Shown: positions 1-8,564, counted from the first letter of the stretch. The stretch is DNA of 64,000 nucleotides from Devosia soli (GCF_000970455.1 NZ_LAJG01000014.1:310001-374000), one strand, 5' to 3'. Numbers and translations: made by a program. The notes: a model not told the origin generated them from the letters alone.

Positions 1-555
1 CACGCCATAGACGTTGTTGGCCGGGTCGGTCAGCTTTTCGGCGTATTCTGCCAGCTGCGCCCAGGTCTTCGGTGGCTCGGTGATGCCGGCCTTGGCAAAC
101 AGGTCCTTGTTGTAGAAGACGCCGATCGTGTCGGTATATTTCGGAATGCCGAAGAGCTTGCCGTCCCATTTGACCGAGTTCAGCGGGCCTTCGAAATAGT
201 TGGCTTCCTTAATCACGCTCGAATTGGCGACGCGATCGGTGATGTCGAGCATGGCGCCGCGCGAGGAGAAGAGCGCGAAGTCCGGATTGTCGAACGAAAC
301 GATATCGGGCGCGTTGCCGGTTGCGAAGGCGCGCAGCGTTTCCTGCACCAGATCGTCGAACGGGACGGCGCGATATTCGACGACGATGTCGTCATTGGCC
401 TCATCGAACTCCTTGGAGAACGTATCGGCGATGCCGACGCGGTCGACGCCGTCGATCGACCAGATCTTCAGCGTCACCTGCGCGAAAGCGGGCGATGCCA
501 GTGTCATCGCGCCAATGCTGGCGGCAGCCATAAGAGCAGCTAGATGCAGTTTCAT
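1..555 (-). CDS. ABC transporter sugar-binding protein (3' end outside window)
   Basis: Only the first 185 codons are present; the gene runs off the left edge. The product starts with a signal peptide (residues 1-25, hydrophobic core then an AFA cleavage site before Gln26). After it comes a typical family-1 extracellular solute-binding fold start: VTLKIWSIDG, then ATGNAPDIVSFDN and the segment WDGKLFGIPKYTDTIGVFYN. It should be the periplasmic receptor of an ABC importer for a sugar or related polyol, with permease and ATPase genes expected further left. The ATG at 555 follows a purine-rich GAGAGGAA. The ligand cannot be read from the sequence. The neighbouring isomerase, dehydrogenase and LacI genes make a carbohydrate likely. 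The family call is firm and the substrate unknown. Confidence 0.9.
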   Translation of the reverse strand, partial: MKLHLAALMAAASIGAMTLASPAFAQVTLKIWSIDGVDRVGIADTFSKEFDEANDDIVVEYRAVPFDDLVQETLRAFATGNAPDIVSFDNPDFALFSSRGAMLDITDRVANSSVIKEANYFEGPLNSVKWDGKLFGIPKYTDTIGVFYNKDLFAKAGITEPPKTWAQLAEYAEKLTDPANNVYGV

Positions 556-626
556 GTGGTTCCTCTCCCAAGCGGCACAAGCGCCGCGAAATGCGCTGAA
601 ACGGGCCCTCCTGCCCTGCCCAGCCT

Positions 627-1673
627 TTACTCGACGGTGGCTTCTACCCCTCCGCGTCGATGCGTAACCGCGGCGCTACCGCCGCATGATTGTCTGACAA
701 CGAGACTGCACGGCAGCTTCCGGATCCCCGGCTCGACTGCCCTGCCCTCCGCCAATTCCAAAACCAGCCGCCCGGCCTCACGCCCGATGGCCTTGAGATT
801 CATGTCGACCGAAGTCATCGGCGGCCGTGTCTGGCTCGCAACGATGTCCCAATTGTCGAAGCCGACCACAGCGACATCCTCCGGCACCCCGACGCCGCGC
901 TCGCGCAAAGCATCGACGACGCCGCGCCCAATCTGGTCATTGCCGCAAAAAATCGCATCCGGCCGCGCGCCTTCCGCGGTCCACAACAGGTCGACCGCCG
1001 CATGCCCCCAATGCTCGGACCACTCCCCATGGAGCACGATACCCTCGCCGCCCACAGCCGCCCGATACGCCGCCGCACGCTCCCGAACCGAAGCAAAACT
1101 TTCAGGACCCGTAACATGCACGATACGCTTCCGCCCGAGCCGCTTGAGGTGTTCGACCGCTTCGGTCGACCCCTGCGCATCGTCGGACACCAGCGTCACC
1201 GATCCCTCATGCCCCTCGGTAAAGGCATAGACCACCGGCACCGGCAGATTGCTGAGATCGACCGGCAACTTCCGATCCACGCGCTTGCCCGAGGCGATGA
1301 TCCCATCAACCTGCTTGTCGAGCATGGCATCGAGATGCAGCTTTCCAAGCGCCGGGTCATCATCGACCCCACAAAGGAAAACCGACACGCCCTGATCGAC
1401 CAGTGCCTCCGAAATCCCCGCCATCACCGGCAGCGTAAAGCGGCCATAGGTGTCATTGGTCAGTAGCCCGATGGTAAAGCTCCGGCGCTGGATCAGCCCC
1501 CGCGCCATGGCGTTCGGCCGGAACCCCAACTGCGTCGCCGCAGCCTTCACCTTGGCCCGCGTTTCATCGGTCATCCGTCCGGTGTCGTTAAGCGCCTTGG
1601 AGGCCGTCGCAACGCTCACGCCAGCGAGGTGCGCGACATCGTAAATGCGAACTCGACCTCCCCCAGCGCTCAC
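627..1673 (-). CDS. LacI-family transcriptional regulator (first copy)
   Basis: This 348-residue repressor-type protein has an N-terminal LacI helix-turn-helix (about residues 9-35, VSVATASKALNDTGRMTDET) and a hinge at GFRPNAMARGL. A periplasmic-binding-protein-like sensor domain makes up the rest (AIFCGNDQIGRGV, AVVGFDNWDIVAS). It starts at a GTG preceded by GAGGA. It lies between the upstream isomerase gene (stop at 1747) and the downstream solute-binding protein gene, all on the minus strand. The 73 bp in front of it hold two palindromes of LacI type, so it probably represses itself and the transporter genes downstream. The effector is unknown but is presumably the imported sugar or an intermediate. 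Confidence 0.93.
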   Translation of the reverse strand: MSAGGGRVRIYDVAHLAGVSVATASKALNDTGRMTDETRAKVKAAATQLGFRPNAMARGLIQRRSFTIGLLTNDTYGRFTLPVMAGISEALVDQGVSVFLCGVDDDPALGKLHLDAMLDKQVDGIIASGKRVDRKLPVDLSNLPVPVVYAFTEGHEGSVTLVSDDAQGSTEAVEHLKRLGRKRIVHVTGPESFASVRERAAAYRAAVGGEGIVLHGEWSEHWGHAAVDLLWTAEGARPDAIFCGNDQIGRGVVDALRERGVGVPEDVAVVGFDNWDIVASQTRPPMTSVDMNLKAIGREAGRLVLELAEGRAVEPGIRKLPCSLVVRQSCGGSAAVTHRRGGVEATVE

Positions 1674-1684
1674 GACATCCTCCC

Positions 1685-1722
1685 GAGAAACCGTTTTCTC
1701 AATGCAGAGAAAACGTTTTTCT
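1685..1722. promoter_or_regulatory. Paired LacI-type operators upstream of the first LacI gene
   Basis: Two palindromes centred on CG sit in the 73-bp gap before the LacI gene. 1685-1700 reads GAGAAACCGTTTTCTC, matching its own reverse complement at 14 of 16 positions. 1707-1722 reads GAGAAAACGTTTTTCT. Both approximate GAGAAAACGTTTTCTC, with centres 22 bp apart, about two helical turns. A CG-centred A/T-flanked palindrome is typical of LacI-family operators. Assignment to the adjacent regulator is inference from position and from the difference to the operator pair at 3749-3812. Confidence 0.65.
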
Positions 1723-1746
1723 TGCCCACGTCAAGTTAAGTATGAC

Positions 1747-2643
1747 TTATCCTGCGACAAATTCTCCACCCCGGCTCGCCTTGAGATAATTGAGCGCGTG
1801 CACCTGCCCCGTCATCTCAAGCTCGCCGCGATAAACCGGGTCATGCCAGCCCTCGATATCGATCGAGCCCTGGTATCCCGCGAGCCGCAATTCCGAGATC
1901 ACATCGGTCCAGTTGCTATCGCCAAAACCCGGTGTGCGCATGAACACGAACTTTTCCTTGCCGAAGACGCCATGCTCCTTGATGACCTCCCAGCGGATCG
2001 TCGCGTCCTTGCCGTGCACGTGGAAGAACTTGTGCGCCCATTTCCGGATCTGCGGCATCGGGTCGATCAGATAGACCATCTGATGGCACGGCTCCCATTC
2101 GAGCCCGATATTGTCGTCCGGCGTCTCATTGAACATCAGCTCCCACGCATCGGGATTGTGCGCGATGTTCCAGTCGCCGCTCGCCCAATTCCCGTCCATG
2201 GCGCAGTTTTCGAAGGCGATCTTGACGCCCTTGTCCGCCGCGCGCTTGGCCAGTTCGCTCCACACTTCCTTGTAGCGCGGCAGGCTATCGGTAAGCACCT
2301 TGTTACGAATACGCCCGGTAAATCCGGCAACGCACGTCGCCCCAAAGTGGTGCGCATTGTCGATACACTGCTTCCAGCCTTCGAGCGTTTGCTGATCCAT
2401 CTCCTGGTCTTCCAGCGGATTGCCGAACATGCCGATGGTCGAGATGGTGATGTCGCGATCGCCGATCGCATCGAGACAGCGCTTGCCCAATTCGGCCAAG
2501 TCCTGGCCGTTGGTCGTCTGCCAGAAGAATGGCTCAAAGCTCTCAAAGCCCAGGTCGGCGATTTTTGCGATATTCTCCGGCGCCTTCCCCTCCGTGGATT
2601 GGATCATGGTGCCGATGCGGATGGATTTGGCGGGGTTGGACAC
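1747..2643 (-). CDS. Sugar phosphate isomerase/epimerase (xylose isomerase-like TIM barrel)
   Basis: The 298-residue protein has the xylose isomerase-like/AP-endonuclease-2 TIM-barrel pattern. Candidate metal-binding positions fall in FENCAMDGNW, GLEWEPCHQM, FFHVHGKDA and GSIDIEGWHDP, the usual Glu, Glu/Asp, His and Glu order. Such enzymes interconvert keto and aldo sugars or inositol derivatives. The exact substrate cannot be told. It begins at a GTG 11 bp after the stop of the dehydrogenase gene, so the two are almost certainly cotranscribed. Together they suggest an oxidation-isomerisation route for a sugar or polyol brought in by the ABC system at the left edge. Confidence 0.9.
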   Translation of the reverse strand: MSNPAKSIRIGTMIQSTEGKAPENIAKIADLGFESFEPFFWQTTNGQDLAELGKRCLDAIGDRDITISTIGMFGNPLEDQEMDQQTLEGWKQCIDNAHHFGATCVAGFTGRIRNKVLTDSLPRYKEVWSELAKRAADKGVKIAFENCAMDGNWASGDWNIAHNPDAWELMFNETPDDNIGLEWEPCHQMVYLIDPMPQIRKWAHKFFHVHGKDATIRWEVIKEHGVFGKEKFVFMRTPGFGDSNWTDVISELRLAGYQGSIDIEGWHDPVYRGELEMTGQVHALNYLKASRGGEFVAG

Positions 2644-2654
2644 GAACGAAAACC

Positions 2655-3689
2655 TTAAGCTGAAATCTGAACACGTTGTTTGAGCCGCGCGCTTTCGATG
2701 GCCCCAAAGACCATGGCGAGGCTGCTTATGTTGTCGCTGCCCACCGTTTCCGGCGCAGCCCCGGCCTCGATGGCGTCGAGGAAATCGGCAATGACGCTGG
2801 CATGCCCCTCGGTCTTCGACGCATCCGGCATTTCGGGAATGTCGAGCGGCTGCAAGTCGCGGAAGAAGCCTTCGGTGCCCACCACCTGGTGCGCTTCGAA
2901 CCGGTCAAAACCGTCCCAGAGCAGCGTACCCTTGGTGCCGACGATCCGCCAGGAGGCTTCCCAGCTCGTATTGGCGCCCTCGGCGCTCCAGCTGCCGCGA
3001 TAGTTGAAGACGATATCGTCTTCGAATTCGAAGATCGCATTGGCCGCCGCCCCATGGGCATACCAGGAGCCCGGCGGATTGACCTCGAGGCAATAGACCG
3101 CCTTTGGCGCCGTGCCGGCCATGAACCGCGCTGCGTCGAGCGTATGGATCGCCATATCGAGCAGCAGCACGTTTTCCATCTGCTCGCGGAAACCGCCGAA
3201 ATGCGCGCCAACAAAGAAATCGCAATTGATCGACGTCAGCTGGCCAAGCGCCCCGCTCTCGATCAGCTGTCGAATGCGCCGCACGCCCGGCACATAGCGC
3301 CGGTTTTGTACCACGGCATGGATTTTCCCGGCCGCCTTCGCCTCGGCCACCATCTGCCGCGCGCTTTCAAGCGTCGGCGCCATCGGCTTTTCCGTCAATA
3401 CGTGACAGCCATGGCGCAACCCCGTCGACACCAGCGCCGGCCGGGCATTAGGCACGACGACGTCGAACAGCAGGCCTGGCTTGGTCTCGGTGAGAACCGT
3501 ATCGAGATCGCTACCGATCACCACATCGGAGAGAGCAAATTCCGCTGCCCGAGCCTCGGCCACCTTCCGGTCGAGATCGACAAGCCCGACAATGCGCACG
3601 CGCCCTTTAAGCAAGGGGTGCTCGGTCAATGCGTTGAGCCATCCTTTGGACATGGCTCCGCAACCCGCGAGAACGGCCGTAAACTGCAA
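2655..3689 (-). CDS. Gfo/Idh/MocA-family NAD(P)-dependent dehydrogenase
   Basis: The protein opens with a Rossmann dinucleotide-binding strand (AVLAGCGAMSKGW). It carries the family EKP signature in CHVLTEKPMAPTLESA, whose Lys is catalytic in this family, and a C-terminal sheet domain with HTLDAARFM. Length is 344 residues from the start chosen here, close to the family norm. I place the start at a TTG at 3689, because GGAGAGGA sits just before it and the product then begins MQFTAVLAG. A longer reading from another TTG at 3710 is open but lacks a ribosome site. The gene faces the second LacI gene across a promoter region with two operators, so it is probably repressed by that regulator. Confidence 0.9.
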   Translation of the reverse strand: MQFTAVLAGCGAMSKGWLNALTEHPLLKGRVRIVGLVDLDRKVAEARAAEFALSDVVIGSDLDTVLTETKPGLLFDVVVPNARPALVSTGLRHGCHVLTEKPMAPTLESARQMVAEAKAAGKIHAVVQNRRYVPGVRRIRQLIESGALGQLTSINCDFFVGAHFGGFREQMENVLLLDMAIHTLDAARFMAGTAPKAVYCLEVNPPGSWYAHGAAANAIFEFEDDIVFNYRGSWSAEGANTSWEASWRIVGTKGTLLWDGFDRFEAHQVVGTEGFFRDLQPLDIPEMPDASKTEGHASVIADFLDAIEAGAAPETVGSDNISSLAMVFGAIESARLKQRVQISA

Positions 3690-3748
3690 AGATCCTCTCC
3701 CCTGCAACAATCGGCGAGCCCCTTATGGGGCATTCTGCAAGTGTTGCC

Positions 3749-3812
3749 GTAAACGTTTACGACGCTACAATCGCGAACGATTTCGTGTCAAGACATTGCC
3801 GTAAACGTTTCT
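3749..3812. promoter_or_regulatory. Two LacI-type operators in a divergent promoter region
   Basis: 3749-3760 reads GTAAACGTTTAC, a perfect palindrome, and 3801-3812 reads GTAAACGTTTCT, the same site with one decayed arm. Both are preceded by the same TTGCC. The centres are 52 bp apart, close to five helical turns, which would suit looping by a dimer of dimers. The sites lie between the dehydrogenase gene (minus) and the second LacI gene (plus). The A/T arms differ from the GAGAAAAC type near 1700, so the two regulators probably have separate operators. Confidence 0.75.
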
Positions 3813-3834
3813 GGAAATTTCTCTGGGGGGCCAA

Positions 3835-4860
3835 GTGAAGGGCATCAGACGGCTCGCACAGGAGCTCGACATTTCGATCGGCACGGTCTCGCGCGCCCTC
3901 AACGGCCGGGCTGATGTGAGCCCCGAGACGCGCCAGCGCGTGCTGGAAGCCGCAGCCGCCATGGGTTATGTGCCCAATCAGGCGGGCCGCAGCCTGCGCC
4001 AGGGCAATACCAATGCCATCGGCTTCATGATCGAATTGGGCGCAGATGCCAACGGCGGCAACGACAACTTCTTCATGGGCGTCTTCGATGGCGTCCAGTC
4101 CGTGCTCGCCCGCCATCATCTCGATCTGGTCGTCCTGCCCTGCCCGACAGGCGAAGACCCGGCGGTCTATCTCCAGCGCATGATGGCCCGGCGTCTTGTC
4201 GATGGCCTCATCATTTCCGCGACGCACCGCAAGGACGCGCGCATCGATATGCTCACCAAGATGCGCATACCTTTCATCACGCTCGGCCGGTCGAACACGC
4301 CCGGCGATTATCCGTGGATCGATCTCGATTTTGATGGTGCCGCCCGCCGCGCGGTCGACCGCCTCGTTTCAGCCGGTCACAGCCGCATCGCCATTGCCGT
4401 GCCCAGCAACGACATCAATCTCGGCTTCATCTTCCTCGATGGCTATAAGGCCGCCCTCGCCCGCCATGGCCTTGCCTTCGATCCGGCATTGGTGGTGCGC
4501 GTGCCCTCTTCGGAACTCGGCGGCTATCAGCTGGGCCACGAACTCCTCGCCATGAAGGAGCGCCCGAGCGCCGTCATTCTCAATTACGAGCTCCTCGCCC
4601 TGGGCCTTTACCGCCAGCTCGGCGAAGCCGGCCTTCAGGCTGGGCGCGACCTCGCCGTCATCGGCTTCCGCGAGAACCCCGTCTCCCGCTACATGTCGCC
4701 CCGGCTCACCTGCTTCCGCCTCTCCCTCACAGGCCTGGGCGCCGCTATCGGCGAAGCCCTGCTGGCCACGATGCCGGCTTATGCCGAGGCCTATCCCTTG
4801 GGCCGAACCCAACGGATTTGGCCGATGGAATTGGTGCCAGGCGAGAGTGACGGCGCTTAA
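3835..4860 (+). CDS. LacI-family transcriptional regulator (second copy)
   Basis: This is a 341-residue regulator with an N-terminal LacI helix-turn-helix (IRRLAQELDISIGTVSRALN, roughly residues 4-23), the GYVPNQAGRSL hinge and a sugar-binding-protein-like sensor domain (VDGLIISATH, AVIGFREN). It starts at a GTG behind GGGGGG. The helix-turn-helix begins almost at residue 1, so no longer start is needed. It is divergent from the dehydrogenase-isomerase genes and shares their operator region, so it is the best candidate for their local regulator and for autoregulation. It ends 6 bp from the convergent hydrolase gene. Confidence 0.93.
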   Translation: MKGIRRLAQELDISIGTVSRALNGRADVSPETRQRVLEAAAAMGYVPNQAGRSLRQGNTNAIGFMIELGADANGGNDNFFMGVFDGVQSVLARHHLDLVVLPCPTGEDPAVYLQRMMARRLVDGLIISATHRKDARIDMLTKMRIPFITLGRSNTPGDYPWIDLDFDGAARRAVDRLVSAGHSRIAIAVPSNDINLGFIFLDGYKAALARHGLAFDPALVVRVPSSELGGYQLGHELLAMKERPSAVILNYELLALGLYRQLGEAGLQAGRDLAVIGFRENPVSRYMSPRLTCFRLSLTGLGAAIGEALLATMPAYAEAYPLGRTQRIWPMELVPGESDGA

Positions 4861-4866
4861 GACCGC

Positions 4867-5751
4867 TTACCCCAACCATTTCCCAAAAAACGCCAATACT
4901 GCCTCGCGCATCCGAGGGGTCTCCTCGTGGCCCACGCCCGGTTCGCTCAAAAGTTCCAGCTTACCTGGAGCACCTGCATAAGCCGGCTCCAACTCTGCCC
5001 AGGCGCGCTGTACCGCCAGTGGCGGGCTCAAATGATCGGCCTCGCCAACGCAAATGAGTTGCGGACGTGGCGCGATCAAAGCTGCAATCGTCCCGCCATC
5101 CGCTTCGCGCAACAGGCCCGGCACGGTCAGATAAATCCCGTGCCCGTCATGCGCACCGAGTTCGATCATGGTTCTGAAATCGGCAAAGCAGCAGAGATGC
5201 GCGACGGCGGCAATCCGATCATCGAGCGCCGCGAGCCAATAGCTCAGCACACAGCCCATCGAAAGCCCAAACGCCCCAATGCGGCTGGCGTCGACGTCGT
5301 CACGCCCGGCAAGGTAGGTCAGCGCCGCGCCATGATCGGACAGCATTTCCCCGAACAGCGATTTGCCATGCCAGAGCAAGGCCTTGGCTGCAGCGCTCTC
5401 GCTCACAATGGCGCGTTCGCCAAAGATCGGCATATCGATGCAAAGCGTGACGTAACCCGCCCGCGCAAAGAGCGGCCCGAGCGGCCCAACCAGATATTCG
5501 CGCCCATCGAGCAATTCCCGCGCGCCGATCGAATAACCGCCGCCATGGGAATGCCCGTAAAGGATAGCAGGCAAAGCCCCCTTGGCTTCGGCAGGACGCG
5601 TCAGAATTCCACGCACATCCTTGTCGCCGATCCGCAGTCGCAAATGCTCGATGACATAGTCGCCGTGCGTCTCCTCTTCCATGCTTGTGCAGACGGCCAT
5701 GCGCTCCTCGAAGCCGAGAAGCTCGCTAAATCGTTTCGCGGAAAACGCCAT
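4867..5751 (-). CDS. Alpha/beta hydrolase, dienelactone hydrolase-like
   Basis: The 294-residue protein shows the alpha/beta hydrolase order: an oxyanion segment YGHSHGGGYS (66-74), the nucleophile elbow GLSMG with Ser164, a likely acid at Asp239 (GEADHLSPP) and a likely base at His275 (GVGHEETPR). No signal peptide is visible, so it is cytoplasmic. It resembles acetyl-xylan-esterase or dienelactone-hydrolase relatives, and its position next to a carbohydrate locus fits a deacylase. The substrate is not determinable. Its ATG follows directly on the stop codon of the DUF2157 gene, so the two are cotranscribed. Confidence 0.88.
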   Translation of the reverse strand: MAFSAKRFSELLGFEERMAVCTSMEEETHGDYVIEHLRLRIGDKDVRGILTRPAEAKGALPAILYGHSHGGGYSIGARELLDGREYLVGPLGPLFARAGYVTLCIDMPIFGERAIVSESAAAKALLWHGKSLFGEMLSDHGAALTYLAGRDDVDASRIGAFGLSMGCVLSYWLAALDDRIAAVAHLCCFADFRTMIELGAHDGHGIYLTVPGLLREADGGTIAALIAPRPQLICVGEADHLSPPLAVQRAWAELEPAYAGAPGKLELLSEPGVGHEETPRMREAVLAFFGKWLG

Positions 5752-6654
5752 CTACGCCCTACTCTTTGCGGGACGATCACCGACCCAATTGTTGAAACGC
5801 GCCAGTGCCAGGCCAAAGACGATCAGCAACACGCCGCCACCGAGGATCGACAGGGGTTGTGTGCCGAGGATGGCAAACCACTGGGTGAAAAAGTGAATGG
5901 CTGCGAAAACGGCGACGCTATTGACCACCCAGCGCCTGTTCGCCGCAACAGCCCATGCGCCGAACGCCAGCATCGCCACGGCCCAGATGATCGAGAACCA
6001 GGCGGAACTGATTCCGGCGCTGTCATCGCCGAAGATCGACCCGAGAAAAAAAGCGCCGTTTACGAGCACGATCGCCGTCCGCATCGCAACGATCGCGAGC
6101 CCCTCGTCTGCAGGCTTAAGCCGCAACGAAAGCAAATAGAGCGCAAGGATCAGCGCACAAAGCCCGACGATTACGGTGACCATCATGTGGTTCGGCGGCC
6201 ACGGCACGTCGTTAAAAGCCAGGACCGTTGAAAAGCCCACCACCGCCAAGGCAGCGAGAAGGCCCGACCGCGCGACGGTCGCGGCCGCAGCCAGGCCCAG
6301 TGTCAGCCCGACGCGCGCCAGCGGATTATCGCCGTAAAGCCCGCCGATACCGCAGCACAGCGCCAAAGCGCCGATGGTCATGATGATCTGAGCGAAAAGC
6401 TGCATTCGTGGCAGAGCGCGCAGCCGGACAAAAAGCCCCCCGGCAAACAGCACCGCCCCTAAAGCCGCCAGCGTCTCGAGCGTCGGCAGCAATGCCGCAA
6501 TGCCGCCGGCAACAGCCGTTGCACCCAAGGCGAAAAGGATATTGGCGCCGAGCGCACCCGTATCCGCCGCAGCAAAACCCTTGAGGCGCTCTGCCTCTTC
6601 CGGCGTGATCTTGCCGGCAGCCAGAAGCGCATCGAGGTCTAAAGTAACCTTCAT
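5752..6654 (-). CDS. DUF2157 domain membrane protein
   Basis: The 300-residue protein begins with a short soluble segment (VTLDLDALLAAGKITPEEAE), the usual opening of DUF2157 proteins. About eight or nine hydrophobic spans follow, from GALGANILFALGATAVAGG to SILGGGVLLIVFGLALARF. It is an inner-membrane protein of unknown function. It heads a two-gene unit with the hydrolase and shares the 199-bp region 6655-6853 with the divergent flavin oxidoreductase. I see no specific regulatory site there. Confidence 0.85.
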   Translation of the reverse strand: MKVTLDLDALLAAGKITPEEAERLKGFAAADTGALGANILFALGATAVAGGIAALLPTLETLAALGAVLFAGGLFVRLRALPRMQLFAQIIMTIGALALCCGIGGLYGDNPLARVGLTLGLAAAATVARSGLLAALAVVGFSTVLAFNDVPWPPNHMMVTVIVGLCALILALYLLSLRLKPADEGLAIVAMRTAIVLVNGAFFLGSIFGDDSAGISSAWFSIIWAVAMLAFGAWAVAANRRWVVNSVAVFAAIHFFTQWFAILGTQPLSILGGGVLLIVFGLALARFNNWVGDRPAKSRA

Positions 6655-6853
6655 TCTGTCCTCCCGTGCCCGGTCCGACGCTAGTGCAATTGAGCGATTC
6701 TGCCCATCTCCGCGGCCATTTCACCGAGCCACCACATGCCCGCATTGCTGCAATGCCGTTACACAAAACCGTTCATCGGCACTTGCCGATGAAGACGCCG
6801 AGGTGCATTTATCCGGCAATGCCGCATATAGCGACGCCCTTCGAGAGAATTTC

Positions 6854-7981
6854 ATGACTGACCTTTTTTCACCCATCGCCCTGCGGGATCTCACCTTGCG
6901 AAACCGCACCGTGGTCGCGCCGATGTGCCAATATTCCGCCATCGACGGCTTTGCCAACGATTGGCACTTCGCTCACCTGTCGCGCTTTGCCATAGGCGGT
7001 TTTGGCCTCGTAATTTTCGAAGCCACGGGTGTCGTGGCCGAGGGCCGCATTTCTTATGGTGACCTGGGCCTTTGGAAAGACGAGCAGATTGCCCCGCTCG
7101 CCCGGATCGTCGATTTCATCCATAGCCAGGGCGCCGCTGCAGGCATCCAGTTGGCCCATGCGGGCCGCAAGGCATCGACGCCTGTGTCATGGCGTAAGCC
7201 CGAGGATCTCGCCACCGAAGAACAGCGCCGCGCTGCCGGCTATGAGCACTGGCAACCGGTCGCTCCCTCGGCCGAATCCAACAACCCCGATGACCCCACC
7301 TTCCAGGTGCCGACCGCACTCGATAAGGCCGGCATCAAGCATGTCATCGACGGATTTGTCGCGGCCACGAGGCGCGCGGAAAAGGCTGGTTTCGACACGG
7401 TCGAAATCCACGCCGCGCACGGATATCTGCTTAATCAGTTCCTGTCCCCCCTCGCCAATCACCGAACCGACGAATATGGCGGCTCGCTCGAAAACCGCAT
7501 GCGGCTTGTTTTGGAAGTGACCGAAGCCGTGCGCGCAGCCTGGCCGGCACAAAAGCCCCTCCTCGTCCGCCTTTCGGTCAGCGACAATGCCCAAGGGGGT
7601 TGGACGGTCGAGGACAGCATCGTACTCGCGCGCGAATTGAAGGCGCGCGGCGTTGATGCCATCGACTGTTCGAGCGGCGGCTTCGCCCAGGGCCGCATCT
7701 CAGCCTCGGCCGGATATCAGGTGCCCTTTGCCAGCGCTGTCAAAAAAGGCGCCGATATCCCAACCATGGCGGTGGGCCTGCTTGGCGATGTCGAATCGGC
7801 AAACGACATCCTCGCTAAGGGCGACGCCGATTTCATCGCCCTTGCCCGCGGTGCCCTGAACGACCCCAATTGGCCCGTCCACGCCCAGCGCCAGCTTGGC
7901 AGCAAGGACTATTCCCTCTGGCCGGTCCAGGCTCGCCGCGTGTCCGAACACGATCGCGTCCTTGGGCTCCAGGCCTCCTGA
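6854..7981 (+). CDS. NADH:flavin oxidoreductase, old yellow enzyme family (YqjM/NamA-like)
   Basis: The 375-residue product is a cytoplasmic FMN-dependent ene-reductase of the old yellow enzyme family. The N-terminal VVAPMCQYSA with Cys25 is the signature of the YqjM/NamA branch, where this Cys tunes the flavin. LAHAGRKAS and EIHAAHGYLLNQFLSP carry the substrate-anchoring His residues and barrel core. NHRTDEYGGSLENR is also typical, as is the late phosphate-binding FIALARGALNDPNWP. It reduces activated C=C bonds using NAD(P)H. The ATG at 6854 follows GAGAG; the frame stays open upstream but that part does not look like protein. The gene is probably monocistronic, since a strong hairpin follows. 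Confidence 0.93.
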   Translation: MTDLFSPIALRDLTLRNRTVVAPMCQYSAIDGFANDWHFAHLSRFAIGGFGLVIFEATGVVAEGRISYGDLGLWKDEQIAPLARIVDFIHSQGAAAGIQLAHAGRKASTPVSWRKPEDLATEEQRRAAGYEHWQPVAPSAESNNPDDPTFQVPTALDKAGIKHVIDGFVAATRRAEKAGFDTVEIHAAHGYLLNQFLSPLANHRTDEYGGSLENRMRLVLEVTEAVRAAWPAQKPLLVRLSVSDNAQGGWTVEDSIVLARELKARGVDAIDCSSGGFAQGRISASAGYQVPFASAVKKGADIPTMAVGLLGDVESANDILAKGDADFIALARGALNDPNWPVHAQRQLGSKDYSLWPVQARRVSEHDRVLGLQAS

Positions 7982-7994
7982 AGTTAATCGACGG

Positions 7995-8037
7995 AAATAG
8001 TTGCGGCGGCAGCACCACGCTGCCGCCGCAACTATTT
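7995..8037 (+). terminator. Perfect 19-bp inverted repeat after the ene-reductase gene
   Basis: Arms 7995-8013 and 8019-8037 (AAATAGTTGCGGCGGCAGC and its exact complement) flank a 5-base loop, ACCAC. The GC core ending in an A/T outer stem and CTATTT fits an intrinsic terminator working in either direction. There is no long U-run. It separates the ene-reductase gene from the small exported protein gene downstream. Confidence 0.7.
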
Positions 8038-8130
8038 CACCGCTCCATCGAAATTTCGCCGCACGGCGACAACACCCTTGAGCTTGACGACGCCAGTACC
8101 CACGTTCACGTCATCGAGAGGGAAGAACCA

Positions 8131-8550
8131 ATGGATACCAAAGCCGCCATCATCGCGCTTATGAGCGTTTGGGGAGTCGGCACTGCAGCGTGCTTGCCCG
8201 CTCAGGCCGAAGAAACCGCCATCGAAGACGAAGGCGACGCCGACAATCCGCTCCTCAACCGCGTCTGGATCCAGCAGGGCGATACGGCGAGCCCCGGCGC
8301 CGCCCAGATCTTCCTCGCCGACGGCACGCTCGTCACCGACAGCTGCTGGGAAACCTACCGCCTCTCCAAGTGGCAGCAGGTGTCCGACACTGCAATCTCC
8401 TGGGACGAAGACGGCATGACCATCAATGCCGACATCGTCAGTGTCTCGCCGAGCGAACTCGTTCTCACGCTGCATCTCGTGAGTGAAGACGTCGAACAGC
8501 GGTTCGTGCCGGCCGAAGTTCCTTACCTTTGCCCGGAAATGCCGCGCTAG
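8131..8550 (+). CDS. Small exported protein of unknown function
   Basis: The 139-residue protein starts at an ATG behind GAGAGGGAAG. It has an N-terminal signal sequence with a hydrophobic stretch (AAIIALMSVWGVGTAA) and likely cleavage after AQA near residue 26, although the Cys in TAAC leaves a lipoprotein reading possible. The mature part has two or three Cys (DSCWETYR, YLCPE) and alternating hydrophobic residues suggesting a small beta-barrel (LADGTLVTDS, TINADIVSVSPSELVLTLHL). It loosely recalls META-type periplasmic domains, but I cannot assign a family. A palindrome overlaps its stop codon. Confidence 0.75.
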   Translation: MDTKAAIIALMSVWGVGTAACLPAQAEETAIEDEGDADNPLLNRVWIQQGDTASPGAAQIFLADGTLVTDSCWETYRLSKWQQVSDTAISWDEDGMTINADIVSVSPSELVLTLHLVSEDVEQRFVPAEVPYLCPEMPR

Positions 8551-8564
8551 ATTACTAGCGCGGC
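8541..8564. terminator. Palindrome between two convergent genes
   Basis: GCCGCGCTAG at 8541-8550 pairs with CTAGCGCGGC at 8555-8564 around a 4-base loop ATTA. It contains the TAG stop of the small exported protein gene. Only 37 bp separate that stop from the end of kup on the other strand, so this 10-bp stem probably ends transcription from one or both sides. Confidence 0.6.
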
